A stretch of 22,904 nucleotides of DNA from Mnemiopsis leidyi. Its lineage: Eukaryota > Ctenophora > Tentaculata > Lobata > Bolinopsidae. The notes beneath the pieces are model-generated. The model ran no database searches. It saw nothing but the letters and a program-made list of their open reading frames with translations, and had not been told where the DNA came from. The position numbers and the translations under genes were made by a program. Every line of letters starts with the position of its first letter. Position 1 is the stretch's first letter. Shown piece after piece: positions 8,862-19,183 of the stretch. The stretch is from NCBI GenBank assembly GCA_000226015.1, contig JH153292.1, forward strand, positions 441,191 through 464,094, read 5' to 3'.

Positions 8862-10554
8862 GTTAATACAAATTTGTTATTCTCCAATGGGTAGGTTTAC
8901 ATTTTAGTAACACTTATTGGTAGTCTTATAATACCAGGGATTATAGGCCTTCCAGCTCCCTGACTGCTACCTATTTTTCAGTGCTTGGGCAGTGACCCCT
9001 ACACGACATTGTCCCAGTAACCTGCTGTAGTGGCACATGCCTTACGGCAGGGGATGCATGCCTTTTTGGCATCCACTCACATAGAATCTACTAGAGACAG
9101 TTCAGACATATAATTCATTTGTGTAATTAAACAGTAGCTAGATATCTGTATCATGGCAATGTGCTCAATCCGAATAACTGTTTTGCCTCACTGCTAAGGC
9201 ACAGTGGGATCAAGCATTGGAGTACATCTCAGATTGTTGGACCTGAAGGCCAACCCCTCTAGGGCCTAACACCTAACTAACCAATACAAGGCCTCTCACA
9301 AATAGCTGGATGACCAAAAGATAAGCCAGTGCAGCATGCAGCCTGCTGCCTAGGTCACGTGATCTTGCCTTAGTCAATTGTACATGATTGTGTTAAACTG
9401 AATAAAACTACCAAATGACAATGAAGTATAATAAGCTGGTAACTATAATTGAGCAAGATTGATCCTAGACATCCTCGGGAAAGTATGAGATTAAATCTTC
9501 TATCAGTAAGTGTCAGAGACTAACAGATTGGTCATGTCCTTATTTTGAATCAGTCACCTAATTCAAAATAGTATAACTTGGAGATACCTTAACTTAGTAA
9601 TTTTTGACTTGAAAACTCCCTAACTTTGAGATTCTCTAAGAGAAAAGCTTTGAAATATGGACTGTTTTCTAATCTGCTTGATTTACTATGTTTAATAGTG
9701 AAATATAGTTTATTTGAAACTAAGTATTTAAGTCTTGGATAACCTCTATTGAGTTGGACTAAGCATATTGCCGAATTTACAACTTTACTTTAAACTACGA
9801 CTGGATAGTAAGAACAGACTAGTGACTGTACTGAACCTGTTTTCACCAACATAATATTGGCACACCTTTTATTTCAACGATTGATGTTTTGACTGACCTT
9901 TAAACTTCAAATTCTGTACTTAGATAAATTTAACTGCTAATTAGTAATCTAGATTAGATTAGTAATCTAGATTTTATCAATGCCCAGTTGGGCACAGGTT
10001 GAATGGTTGATAGACAGACTGCTTTTGATTTAAAATTTGATATTTGTTAAATGGTATATAACTGACATAGTTTCTTACAAAAGCAGCACTTTTTGATTTC
10101 GCACCTTTACACACAAGTAATTATAGTGCAATTATTGACAACAGATTTTAGAGTGGGTTTAATTAAATGTTGAATGTTTGCTTAATGTATCATGCTTATG
10201 CAATGTCTTTGGATTAGTTGGGTTATTTGTTGTACTGGATTCAAATAATAGTATAATTTGGGCTTTTTGCGAAATTCATAATTTACTATACCTATATTAT
10301 ATGATTTGATTGTTGTAATTTGCTGGTTGTTCTTACGTTTATATGATTACTATATATCTTTTATATGGCCTTAGATAGGGTGCCCTGACAAAAGAACTGG
10401 ATTCTTTTATGAAACATCCAGTGACACTTTTGCCTCATTTCAAATATTTTGAATTATTAACTTATTATCATTATACTGTAGTGGGTCACAAATTTAATAT
10501 TTAAATTCAAAATATCATACAATTAAGGATTAATCAATAACTTGTACATTTCAG
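8862..10554 (+). other. Intron 1 of the helicase-PARP gene
   Basis: I see no further convincing phase-0 exon in it. It contains an 18-bp tandem duplication (AGTAATCTAGATTAGATT) near 9940-9974 and a perfect TCACGTGA at 9355-9362. A segment near 9735-9766 is repeated at 11020-11052 (GGATAACCTCT, GGACTAAGCAT-like words). Confidence 0.5.
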
Positions 10555-10662
10555 AGCAGTGCTGTTCATGACCAATCAGAACAAAATCAATTAAATTCAT
10601 GGAGACCTTTAAACAGTCTTCATGATTTGGGCGGCTTTCCTTCTAAAGCTAGAACAAAACAG
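10555..10662 (+). CDS. Helicase-PARP gene, coding exon 2 (duplicated exon, copy A)
   Basis: A TTTCAG acceptor precedes 36 codons beginning SSAVHDQSEQNQLNS and ending GGFPSKARTKQ, then a GTATAT donor; both boundaries are phase 0. It is about 80-90% identical in protein to the exon at 11101-11208, and the flanking intron sequence is duplicated with it. It is predicted to be disordered, and no domain is recognised. Confidence 0.7.
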
Positions 10663-10847
10663 GTATATATATATCACATTTTGATTACTTTGATTTACCA
10701 TGCTTATTTTGTTACACCTGTACCAAGGCTTTTACAGTTATACTTAAGGAGCTCCTGGAAGATTCTAGATCTTTTGACAAAGACCATTGTCATTTAACCT
10801 CCAATCACTGTTTCCCGGTCATTTGGCTGAGTCGACCAAAAAAGATT

Positions 10848-10935
10848 GCATATTGGTAATTGCCCTTAGTGCACTAGGATTGACGGATCTGGGACTCGAA
10901 CCACCAATCTCTTGCATAGAAAGTTGGCATTGAAA
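10848..10935 (-). repeat. Possible tRNA-derived SINE remnant (B-box)
   Basis: The minus strand contains GGTTCGAGTCCC (about 10891-10902), close to the RNA polymerase III internal B-box GGTTCGANTCC, and a T-run follows about 50 bases downstream. No convincing A-box or cloverleaf can be drawn, so this is not a functional tRNA. It sits in the intron between the two duplicated exons and is absent from the matching position after the second copy. Confidence 0.3.
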
Positions 10936-11100
10936 GTCGGGGAAGATGCTTGATTGTGATAAATACATTGTATTTGAAATTTTGCTTGAAATGGTGTTTT
11001 TTAGTCTTGGTTTTTGATTATTGGATAACCTCTGTGAAGGTTGACTAAGCATGACATAAATAATACAATTAAATATTGATTATAAACTTGTGCATTTCAG

Positions 11101-11208
11101 CCTAGTGCTGTTCATGACAGATCAGAGCAAAATCAATTAAATTCAAGGAGACCTTCAAGCAGTTTTCAAGATTTCGGCGGCTTTCCTTCTAAGGCTAGAA
11201 CAAAACAG
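11101..11208 (+). CDS. Helicase-PARP gene, coding exon 3 (duplicated exon, copy B)
   Basis: A TTTCAG acceptor precedes 36 codons beginning PSAVHDRSEQNQLNS and ending GGFPSKARTKQ, then a GTATGT donor, phase 0 at both ends. It is the second copy of exon 2, 546 bases downstream. Being 108 bp and phase 0, either copy could be included or skipped without a frame change. Confidence 0.7.
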
Positions 11209-12711
11209 GTATGTAAATATTTCATTTTGATTTCTTTGATTAACCATGCTTATTTTTTTACACCTGTACCCAGACTTTACAGTTATACTGAAGAGGCTCC
11301 TGAAAGATTCTAGATCTTTTGACAGAGACCCTCGTCATCTAACCCTCAATCACGGTTTCCCTGTCATTCGGCTGATTCGACAGTTAAAACCATTAATAAT
11401 TTCAAATCAAATATCAAATAGTACCTTTACCTTTGATAACTAAAAAGTTCACAATGGATGTTGTTTCTGGATCCGAGTATGCTGTTTCCCAAGAAAGGAA
11501 CATTGTAGCTCATCAAGCATCATCAAATGTTAGAGGTATTTTGTTCAGTCATGATTTAATCAGAAGTAGTAGGTAGTAATAGTAAAAAGAGGTAGTAAAA
11601 ATAGATGACAGAAGCTCCTAGGCTTTTGTAGTGCTTCCGACCTGCTTTCAGATGTGGGGGACGTATAGACTATAGGCATATTAGCCTTCTTCCATCCCTC
11701 CCAGTCGTTGACCATCAGATGTCCATCAGAGAGACCCAAATTTGGCTTGATAGGGTAGAAAACGAGTGTGGCTGACCCCTCTCAGTTGTACATGCATATG
11801 GTAGAGTGATGACACACCTGAAAGGGCCTTCAAGCAGGCAGAGTCTATAGAAAGATCTAGGTGCACATGGTTTCTCGAGCCAGAAATGCTCCTGAACCAA
11901 ATACGTGGATTCTGGCACATTAGGCAAGATGTGTGCTGGTTTGTTACGTGTCGATTTTAGCGCTCGTGTTGTACACACAGGTTTTACACCCAGCAGCCTA
12001 GCACCGTTTGATTGCCCCTGTTGTATGGCTGTATACAACCCACTATACGCTGTGTACATTATGGGAGACACTGTATCAGATATCTTTGTTGGTGATTTGG
12101 ATAATTTGAAGGGTGTTGGTCCTGATATGAATTTATGGATTGGAAATTTCAGGACTGCTTTATAATGCAAGTCTCATCAGGAAGTCACAATGGATAAGCT
12201 TACCAAACCAGGAATAGCAAAAGATATGCTGGTGAAGATTTTGTTTGAGGGCTATCAGACTGTGTATTCCCATTGTGACAAGTTTGAGTCGTCGAAAGTC
12301 TTCACTAGCCCTTCTCCTCATTTCCGCAACTAGTTCTCTGTGTTTTGCCCGCTCTTCCGGCGATCTATCCGGTTAAACATAAACCTTGCGATGTACTGAA
12401 GAGAGAGTTATTATTTCACATTATGCCATAGAGATAAGGCCTAATCCACTTTATCTAACATAGTGTAAACATATTTCCTAGCTAATGTGACAATGAGAAA
12501 ATAGTTTGTGCGTAGTGTGTAGCCGGGAATACATTCAATCATAGATATTGTGTAGTACATAATATTTTAATTTAGTAGAACTAGACAAGTACACATCATT
12601 ATATATCATGGTGCTTGAATAAGCTACAATAAGTTGCAAATTTCCTGGTGGGCATTAAGATTTATGATATGAATAACTGTCAAGAATAGTAATATCAATA
12701 AAATGTTTCAG
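11209..12711 (+). other. Intron 3 of the helicase-PARP gene, with a repeat-like open region
   Basis: The first 175 bases repeat the intron that follows exon 2. A segment at about 11640-12300 is GC-richer and differs in character from the rest. Its minus strand is open for about 150 codons (11715-12170, no ATG at the start) and its plus strand for 86 codons (11905-12165). I recognise neither product, and the overlap of two open strands suggests an inserted repeat rather than a gene. Confidence 0.4.
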
Positions 12712-12804
12712 GTGGAGCTTCAATCCCATTCATGTTCTGCTTCATCATCCAGACAGAACCCTTTGGGCAGTTATGGTCCAAGCAATGCCTTAGCAAGCGC
12801 AAAG
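12712..12804 (+). CDS. Helicase-PARP gene, coding exon 4
   Basis: A TTTCAG acceptor precedes 31 codons beginning VELQSHSCSASSSRQNPLGS, then a GTTACA donor; both ends are phase 0. It is Ser/Asn-rich and probably disordered. It fits between exon 3 and the large exon without a frame change. Confidence 0.6.
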
Positions 12805-13579
12805 GTTACAGAAAAATTGATGTTCAACAAAAAGTTATAAATTAGTTTTGTCTTGATTGACTGCTGGATTGTCTTAAATTCATATCTTTAAGCTCTTTAA
12901 CAATCTCTGTTATTTTATCTAGATTTTTATATGATAATGGTTGAAATATATTAAAATGTATAATATATTATCCCCCTTCTAAATTTGTCATGGGAGTGCT
13001 ATCCCGAAAAGCTTAACACTAATCCAAAATCGTGGATGGCTAAAACAGACATAAAAATAAGAAAAAATTGGTATTCATAAATCGAAGAAAACGACCGATT
13101 TGGCTTGAACCAACGTCATTTTTGGGATATTAGATACAATAAGTGCTTTAGGTAATAAGGTGGTTGCAACCACTTCAGAAAAGACACTTGATCTGAAAAT
13201 TTTTGAACCGCAAAACCATTCTCAATCGATTTTTCGTCAAAATATGAATCTTAATTGGCCAAAAAATGAAACTTTTCAATAATCAGCTAATTGAAATATT
13301 AGACCGATGTTTTAACATAACATTTGACAAAGAAGCCAACAAAATATATACTGATAGTCTTGAGCCTTTTCTGGTTGGAGGTACATTTTGAATTTTGCGA
13401 CTGATACTTTTGGGGTAGACTGATAGCACTTTTTTGAATCTAAGCACATTTAATCATTCTTTATCTATGACTGATTTTATGCCCATTTTTTTCAGTAAAG
13501 CAATTTCTCTGAAGTATAGTCTTTTTACTTTTTTAAATTTTTGTTTAGCCATACAACTAAATATATCCTTATTTTTCAG
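12805..13579 (+). other. Intron 4 of the helicase-PARP gene
   Basis: AT-rich, ending in a good polypyrimidine tract and CAG (TTATTTTTCAG). I see no exon or recognisable repeat in it. Confidence 0.5.
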
Positions 13580-16500
13580 GATCTGTTTACCTGCAGTCCA
13601 AGAAGTGGGAGTTATCAAGAAGGTTGGAATTCTGGTACTGTAAGCGGAATGCCTTTGGAAGATTCATTATATGTCAAACCAAAAAATTCATTACCACAAG
13701 AATACCTTTCAAATAAAGATGTATACATTAGAAAAGATAGACTCTCAGGTTATCAGAATCTTTTACCAGCAAAAGATGGAGATAAGATTGAGTTTTTGTT
13801 GTCGAAGAAACCCCATAAAAGTGAAGTTACCCCTCAGGGTTTTAAACCATCGGCATACAAAGCATCCCTGCACTCATATTGTGCCCCGAGAAGTTTGAAT
13901 GAGCTTCAGTCATATTTCAGAACAGCTAAAGGAAGAATTGATGACTCAGCGACTAGAATAGATTCAGTTAATTCTATTATGCTGTGTGATTCATTGTGGT
14001 TTTACATTTTCAATGTAAAATGCAATGCTACAGAAGTCTATCAACAATTCTGTTGTGAAGTCATGGATTTTGTGTTTCTTCTGGCAAGTCATATGGAAAA
14101 TTTTCCTTCCAGAAGGAGAGATATTGTTGGTCTAGTAGTCGAAAAGAACATAATCGAAAATATGAGTAGTGATAATGATAAAGAATCAGCAAGTCTGAAA
14201 TTTGCCAAACTTGTAATCAAACTTGAACCAGCATTGCTTAAAAAAGTTTTGCCTCTACTGAGCAGGCTGGTGAAAGGCAGCAATTCAGACCTCACAACTG
14301 GGCTATATGAAATGTTGCTTAAAGTCTGCAGTGTAAGTGATTTGAGTAACTGGCATGACCTGAATCAGATACCAACCATAGAAGAGCTTTTCGGTGACCC
14401 TCTTGAAAAAGTCAAGTACTTAAAGCCAATTTTGCTATCTTCAGGATATGAAAGCACAGATCATTACCTCAATGTTTATTATAGATTGCTAAGAACAGAA
14501 TGCTTCTCTGCCATACAAAAAGGTATCACTGACATGAAGGCTGGTAAGCTTGATGAAAGAGACATGACTGTGTATGAGAAAGTTTCTGTTACAGACATCA
14601 ACATGGAGTACTCTTCAATCCTGATATCTCTGCAATTTTCTCTTAAAAGGCCTGTTCGTGACTGGAGGAAGTCTAGAAAACTCATGTTTGGAAATCTTCT
14701 GTGTGTTTCAATCAAAGGAGATTTTTCCGATCCTATTTGGCTAACAGTTGCTGACAGAAATGAAGACATACTACAACAGCTTTCAGTGATAGGAGTTGAA
14801 CTTATTTCATTTCATGACTCAGATACTGATGCAGCTGCTACTCTTAGGAATCTTATGCTAAATTCAGGAAAAATGATCATGGCAGAGAGCCCTACCTATT
14901 TCCAATCATTCAAACATATCTTGTCTAATCTAAAAAATTCTGAGATCAGCAAGTTTTGTCTTGTTAAAGAGATAGTTTATGGTGAGTTTAAGAAATGTTT
15001 CAATTGCAAACTTCTTATTCAGCCTCATTTAAAAACTGTAGGTTATGATGCAATGGATGACAGTCAAAAAGCTGCATTTCTACATGCATTAGAGAGCACT
15101 CTGGGGATCATTCAGGGTCCACCTGGAACTGGCAAAACATATGTTGGAGCAAAGTTGACCCACATGTTTCTTTGCTTACAAGATAGTGGAACTTTAAATA
15201 AATTGTTAGAGGTGAAGGAAGACCATGTAGAGCACTTAGATGATGGTGATGGAGAAAAACTTGCTTCGGAGAACCCTCCAATACTGATATTAACTTACAA
15301 AAATCACGCTCTTGACGAATTCTTAAAGCACTGTATTGGTTTTTGTGATAAAGATGACATCACTAGGATTGGAAGCCAGTCAAAAGAGGAAGAGCTTAAT
15401 GACTGCTTGCTTCACAACAAAATGAAAGCTTCAAAGATAAGAAGAATGCATGTAGGTTCCGTGATAGAGGAAATCCAGAGCTTATTTTCAAGGTTTGCTT
15501 TCTTATTTTCTGAACTACAAAACTCAAAAGTTTTTACATTTTCCAATTTTATAAGAAAGTTAAGCCAAGAACAACTATGCAGTTTTATAGGCAATGCTAT
15601 TGAAAAGCCATGGAAGTCTTGCCCCAAGGCAGCAAATGTTAATGTAAAGGCAATGCGATCATATTTTGCCAAATGGAAGGAGGAGAATGATTTTGTAATG
15701 CAATTTCTATCTGCTATAGATGACTCATTTAAAACAAATGGAAATCAAGTTGAAAATGATATTTCATTGAAGGTGAAAAATGCTTTTGAACATCATTGGC
15801 TTCCAGACAAGCCTCAACTCATAGCTTTAACTCAATTGCAGCAAAAGTGTGCTCCTTTCTTTGATGCTTCATTAATTGATAGCACAGAAGATGACCTTAT
15901 AGATGACACTACTAATGATGTGCTAGGTGAAAACATTGATGATCTTGACGAAGATTATATAAATGAACAGCTCAGTATAAGAATCTCAGCTTTTGATGAA
16001 GACTATACCAGTAGCAGCAAAAATTTCAAAAACACCAAGTCTCAAAAATTAGCAAAACTAAAAGCTATCATTGAAAGAGCTAAGAGAATCAAGGACCTCA
16101 ATGGAAGATTTGTTTTTTGCTTATCAGACTTCCCTTCAAATTGTGCTGTCAGCTATGATATTCTTAAAGTCTGTGATATATGGCGCTTCTCCGAGCATGA
16201 GAAATATTCTTTCATCTTTAGCTTTTTGCACATGAATTGCACAGAGACCCTCAGTGAAATCAATCAAGTCCTTGAAGAGATTAACATTTTGCAACAAAAG
16301 AAAGAACAGATTGACCACTTTAACAAACTGCAAGTCTTACAGACCCAAAAAATTGTTGGTGCAACAATAATTGGTGCATCTGTTCACCTGTCTTTGATCA
16401 ACAAATTGGCACCTAAAATTGTTATTGTTGAAGAGGCTGCCGAAGTATTGGAAGCTTGTTTAGTTGCTGTGCTAAGTAAGAGTGTAAAAAAGTTAATCCT

Positions 16501-19183
16501 TATAGGAGATCACAAGCAGCTGAAGCCCCAAGTTGACACATATCACCTTAGAAGGGAGCATAACTTTCACATTTCTATGATGGAGAGGCTCATACGGATC
16601 AACTTTAAATATGAAAAGTTGTTGCGACAGGGAAGAATGAGGCCTGAGTTCTCTTCTATGCTCAAAGATATCTATAATCCTGAATATCAAGACTTTCCCA
16701 ACCTGGAAGTAAAACGTGAACCAACCTCATGTCTACAGCACTCTATGTTTTTTTGGTCCCATCAGTATTCGGAGAATAAAGACAGGTCGGTAAAAAATCA
16801 GGGGGAAGCAAATATGGTTGTAGCACTCGCACTTTTCTTTATTGCTAGTGGAATAAGGGAAGAGAGAATCACAATAATATGTGCTTATTTAGGACAAGTA
16901 CAGTTGGTTAGACAAATCTTTCGACAAGCAAGACCAATGATATTACCCACAAGTGATGCAACAAAACGAATTGATATAAGAACTATTGATGAATATCAAG
17001 GGGATGAAAATGATTTTGTGATTGTTTCATTAACTAGATCAAACCATATTGGTAAAATAGGATTTCTTAAAGAAATTGAAAGACGATGTGTTGCTCAGTC
17101 AAGAGCTAAGTGTGGTTTATATTTCATCGGAAATGCCAACATGTTCAAACAATGTAAAACCTGGAACATTGTCATGGAATCCATGAAGAATGTTACAGAT
17201 GTGAAGCTCCCTATAAAATGTTACAGGCATCCTGACATAGTTTATAATGTTATTCAAAGCAGTGATGTGACAAACCAGGGTGTAGTATCAGATAAATCCC
17301 AGCTGATGTATTATGTTCAGAACAGTAACAACTGGTGTAAAGTTCTCTGCAATTCACTCTTTCCCTGCGAAATTGAGGCCCATCGCTGTAAAAAACTTTG
17401 TACTCCACGACATAATGACACTAAATGTCAATATATGGTGCCATTCACCTTTTTGGTTTGTCAGCACAGCACTGCTAAGTTCTGCTATGTAAAAGATGAA
17501 GACATGAAATGTAAGACCAAGTTATCAGTCACTTTACCTAAGTGCGGTCATGCAAAAGAAGTTCTGTGTTACGATTGGACATATGCCAGGGATGGGATCC
17601 ATTGTACCGAGACCTGTTCATCAGTTTATGATTGTCCAAGCAAGCACTCTTGTTCACAAATTTGTGGAAGAGACCACAGTCATTATGCTGAAGATTGTCC
17701 TGTTCAGGTAGAGTTTTTGATTCCTAAATGCAACCATAAATCACATGTGAAAAAGGTGTGTGGTAAACCAATACCCAAAGTCAAATGCAAGTTTAATATC
17801 AAGTACAAAAGTGATAAGTGTGGCCACGAACAAAGTCGAAAATGCTCTGAAGAGGAATTGTGCTTTCACCCATGCAACAGACTGAGGCCTGATTGTGGCC
17901 ATCAATGTGCAATTTACTGTTTTAAGTCCTGCCTTACAGTAGATTGCCCAATTTGTGCAGAAGAGTACAAAAATTTTCTTGCTGCTGCTAAGAAACTTGC
18001 CGAAGAACAGCTTGAGAAATGTAAACTTGCTGAAACTCAGCCTGGATATTTCAACTTGTTACCTGTCGCATCAGAAACCATGGATGTTAAGGAAAAATGC
18101 GGGTTATTTTTGAGTCTGTATGCTGAATCAAAAGTTAAAGAAATAAAAGGTGCTTGGAAAATACAATGTCCAGAAAATTCAGAGTCTTTCTGGGATTATG
18201 CTACTAAGGCTCATGGCATAGTAAGAGAAGAATTGTATAAACTCTCTTCAGGATTTCTAAACATTAGTGAAGTTACGAGAAAAGAAGATGTATTTGCTCA
18301 CATTTTAGGATCTTCTGCGGGGAATGAGTTTGAATTGTTGAAATTTGGAAGCAAAAGAATGGCATCACAGCAGGGAAATGAGTATACCCTGGTTATTACT
18401 GATGTCCTCCTTGGTGACAGTATTGATCATGCGCATTTGGCAAAAGGGAAAAAGAGATCAGAGTCAGTGACTAAGCTTATGGAGAGCAAACACAAAGATT
18501 CTGTCATCAAAAAGTCTAATAATGGACATGCTACTTACACTGTTTACAATGCAAATCAAATACACCTTAAGTACATAGTGCATTTTACCATAGAAAAAAT
18601 TGTCGACAAGGAAAAACAGTGTCAGGATGAATTGAAAAGTCTCCCTGATGGTGAAAAGTTAATAAATCTCTCTGAAGTCGATCTTCGAGATGTTAGTGAT
18701 CCTCTTATTGAGATGGTTCAAAAAGCAATAGCATTGTTTCAAGGAGGTTCTTCACAGAGAAGTTCCTACTCACAGCAAAGTCTGCCAAACCATATCAAAG
18801 CTGTTGGCATAGTTGTTAATCACGGACTTGAGCAAAAATATGATCAGATGTTACAGCAGTTGAAGAAGGATCAGGAAAAAGGAAAGGTTACTGAGATTTA
18901 TGCCTATCATGCCACTGATCCAAAAAATATTGCTAGCATTATCGAAACAAATCTTGACCCTAACAGAAAACCTGTCCATGGAAATGCTCATGGAAAAGGC
19001 TGCTACTTTTCTGAATACCCTGAGTTCAGCTTTAACTATGGAAACAAAACAATGCTTATATTCAAACTGATACTGGTTGAGGGAAAATATAAAATGGTTC
19101 AACCTGATAAAAAAGGGTTTTGCCAACAACTTGTACTACAAGATGCATCAATGTTCAAACCACAGTTCGTTCTCCACTTCTAA
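13580..19183 (+). CDS. ZNFX1-like SF1 helicase - NFX1 zinc fingers - PARP fusion protein, main exon
   Basis: This single exon encodes 1867 residues; with four upstream exons the model protein is 1990 aa (numbering used here). The frame is open upstream to 13541 but that part is intron; the CAG at 13577-13579 sets the exon start in phase 0. An all-helical-looking region leads to an SF1 helicase: Walker A GPPGTGKT (636-643), motif Ia LTYKNHALDEFL, Walker B-type VEEAAEV (1073-1079), GDHKQLKP (from 1099), DEYQGDEND (Q1263) and QSRAK (R1298). VEEAAEV and a roughly 300-residue insertion between motifs Ia and II are typical of ZNFX1. Residues about 1380-1587 are Cys/His-rich with CGH/CNH-x6-C spacing, as in NFX1-type zinc fingers. 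Residues about 1724-1796 resemble the C-terminal strands of a PARP fold. The end (about 1880-1990) is a full ADP-ribosyltransferase domain with His1900 (YHAT) and Tyr1932 (GKGCYFSEY), and Gln instead of Glu at the third position. ZNFX1 relatives bind RNA and act in antiviral sensing or small-RNA inheritance; the role here is inferred. Confidence 0.93.
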   Translation, partial: DLFTCSPRSGSYQEGWNSGTVSGMPLEDSLYVKPKNSLPQEYLSNKDVYIRKDRLSGYQNLLPAKDGDKIEFLLSKKPHKSEVTPQGFKPSAYKASLHSYCAPRSLNELQSYFRTAKGRIDDSATRIDSVNSIMLCDSLWFYIFNVKCNATEVYQQFCCEVMDFVFLLASHMENFPSRRRDIVGLVVEKNIIENMSSDNDKESASLKFAKLVIKLEPALLKKVLPLLSRLVKGSNSDLTTGLYEMLLKVCSVSDLSNWHDLNQIPTIEELFGDPLEKVKYLKPILLSSGYESTDHYLNVYYRLLRTECFSAIQKGITDMKAGKLDERDMTVYEKVSVTDINMEYSSILISLQFSLKRPVRDWRKSRKLMFGNLLCVSIKGDFSDPIWLTVADRNEDILQQLSVIGVELISFHDSDTDAAATLRNLMLNSGKMIMAESPTYFQSFKHILSNLKNSEISKFCLVKEIVYGEFKKCFNCKLLIQPHLKTVGYDAMDDSQKAAFLHALESTLGIIQGPPGTGKTYVGAKLTHMFLCLQDSGTLNKLLEVKEDHVEHLDDGDGEKLASENPPILILTYKNHALDEFLKHCIGFCDKDDITRIGSQSKEEELNDCLLHNKMKASKIRRMHVGSVIEEIQSLFSRFAFLFSELQNSKVFTFSNFIRKLSQEQLCSFIGNAIEKPWKSCPKAANVNVKAMRSYFAKWKEENDFVMQFLSAIDDSFKTNGNQVENDISLKVKNAFEHHWLPDKPQLIALTQLQQKCAPFFDASLIDSTEDDLIDDTTNDVLGENIDDLDEDYINEQLSIRISAFDEDYTSSSKNFKNTKSQKLAKLKAIIERAKRIKDLNGRFVFCLSDFPSNCAVSYDILKVCDIWRFSEHEKYSFIFSFLHMNCTETLSEINQVLEEINILQQKKEQIDHFNKLQVLQTQKIVGATIIGASVHLSLINKLAPKIVIVEEAAEVLEACLVAVLSKSVKKLILIGDHKQLKPQVDTYHLRREHNFHISMMERLIRINFKYEKLLRQGRMRPEFSSMLKDIYNPEYQDFPNLEVKREPTSCLQHSMFFWSHQYSENKDRSVKNQGEANMVVALALFFIASGIREERITIICAYLGQVQLVRQIFRQARPMILPTSDATKRIDIRTIDEYQGDENDFVIVSLTRSNHIGKIGFLKEIERRCVAQSRAKCGLYFIGNANMFKQCKTWNIVMESMKNVTDVKLPIKCYRHPDIVYNVIQSSDVTNQGVVSDKSQLMYYVQNSNNWCKVLCNSLFPCEIEAHRCKKLCTPRHNDTKCQYMVPFTFLVCQHSTAKFCYVKDEDMKCKTKLSVTLPKCGHAKEVLCYDWTYARDGIHCTETCSSVYDCPSKHSCSQICGRDHSHYAEDCPVQVEFLIPKCNHKSHVKKVCGKPIPKVKCKFNIKYKSDKCGHEQSRKCSEEELCFHPCNRLRPDCGHQCAIYCFKSCLTVDCPICAEEYKNFLAAAKKLAEEQLEKCKLAETQPGYFNLLPVASETMDVKEKCGLFLSLYAESKVKEIKGAWKIQCPENSESFWDYATKAHGIVREELYKLSSGFLNISEVTRKEDVFAHILGSSAGNEFELLKFGSKRMASQQGNEYTLVITDVLLGDSIDHAHLAKGKKRSESVTKLMESKHKDSVIKKSNNGHATYTVYNANQIHLKYIVHFTIEKIVDKEKQCQDELKSLPDGEKLINLSEVDLRDVSDPLIEMVQKAIALFQGGSSQRSSYSQQSLPNHIKAVGIVVNHGLEQKYDQMLQQLKKDQEKGKVTEIYAYHATDPKNIASIIETNLDPNRKPVHGNAHGKGCYFSEYPEFSFNYGNKTMLIFKLILVEGKYKMVQPDKKGFCQQLVLQDASMFKPQFVLHF

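Noticed and set aside
10880..10905. Functional tRNA gene on the minus strand
   Set aside because: Only the B-box is good; the T-arm does not pair fully and there is no A-box, anticodon arm or acceptor stem.
11448..11535. Possible extra exon or alternative first exon (ATG at 11454, MDVVSGSEYAVSQ..., donor GTATTT at 11536)
   Set aside because: The acceptor-to-donor length is 88 bases and the donor phase is 1, which does not fit the phase-0 exons around it, and the acceptor lacks a pyrimidine tract.
13541..13579. Start of the long open frame at a Met 13 residues before the large exon
   Set aside because: These codons are intron: a strong TTATTTTTCAG acceptor at 13579 follows, and four upstream exons join in frame.
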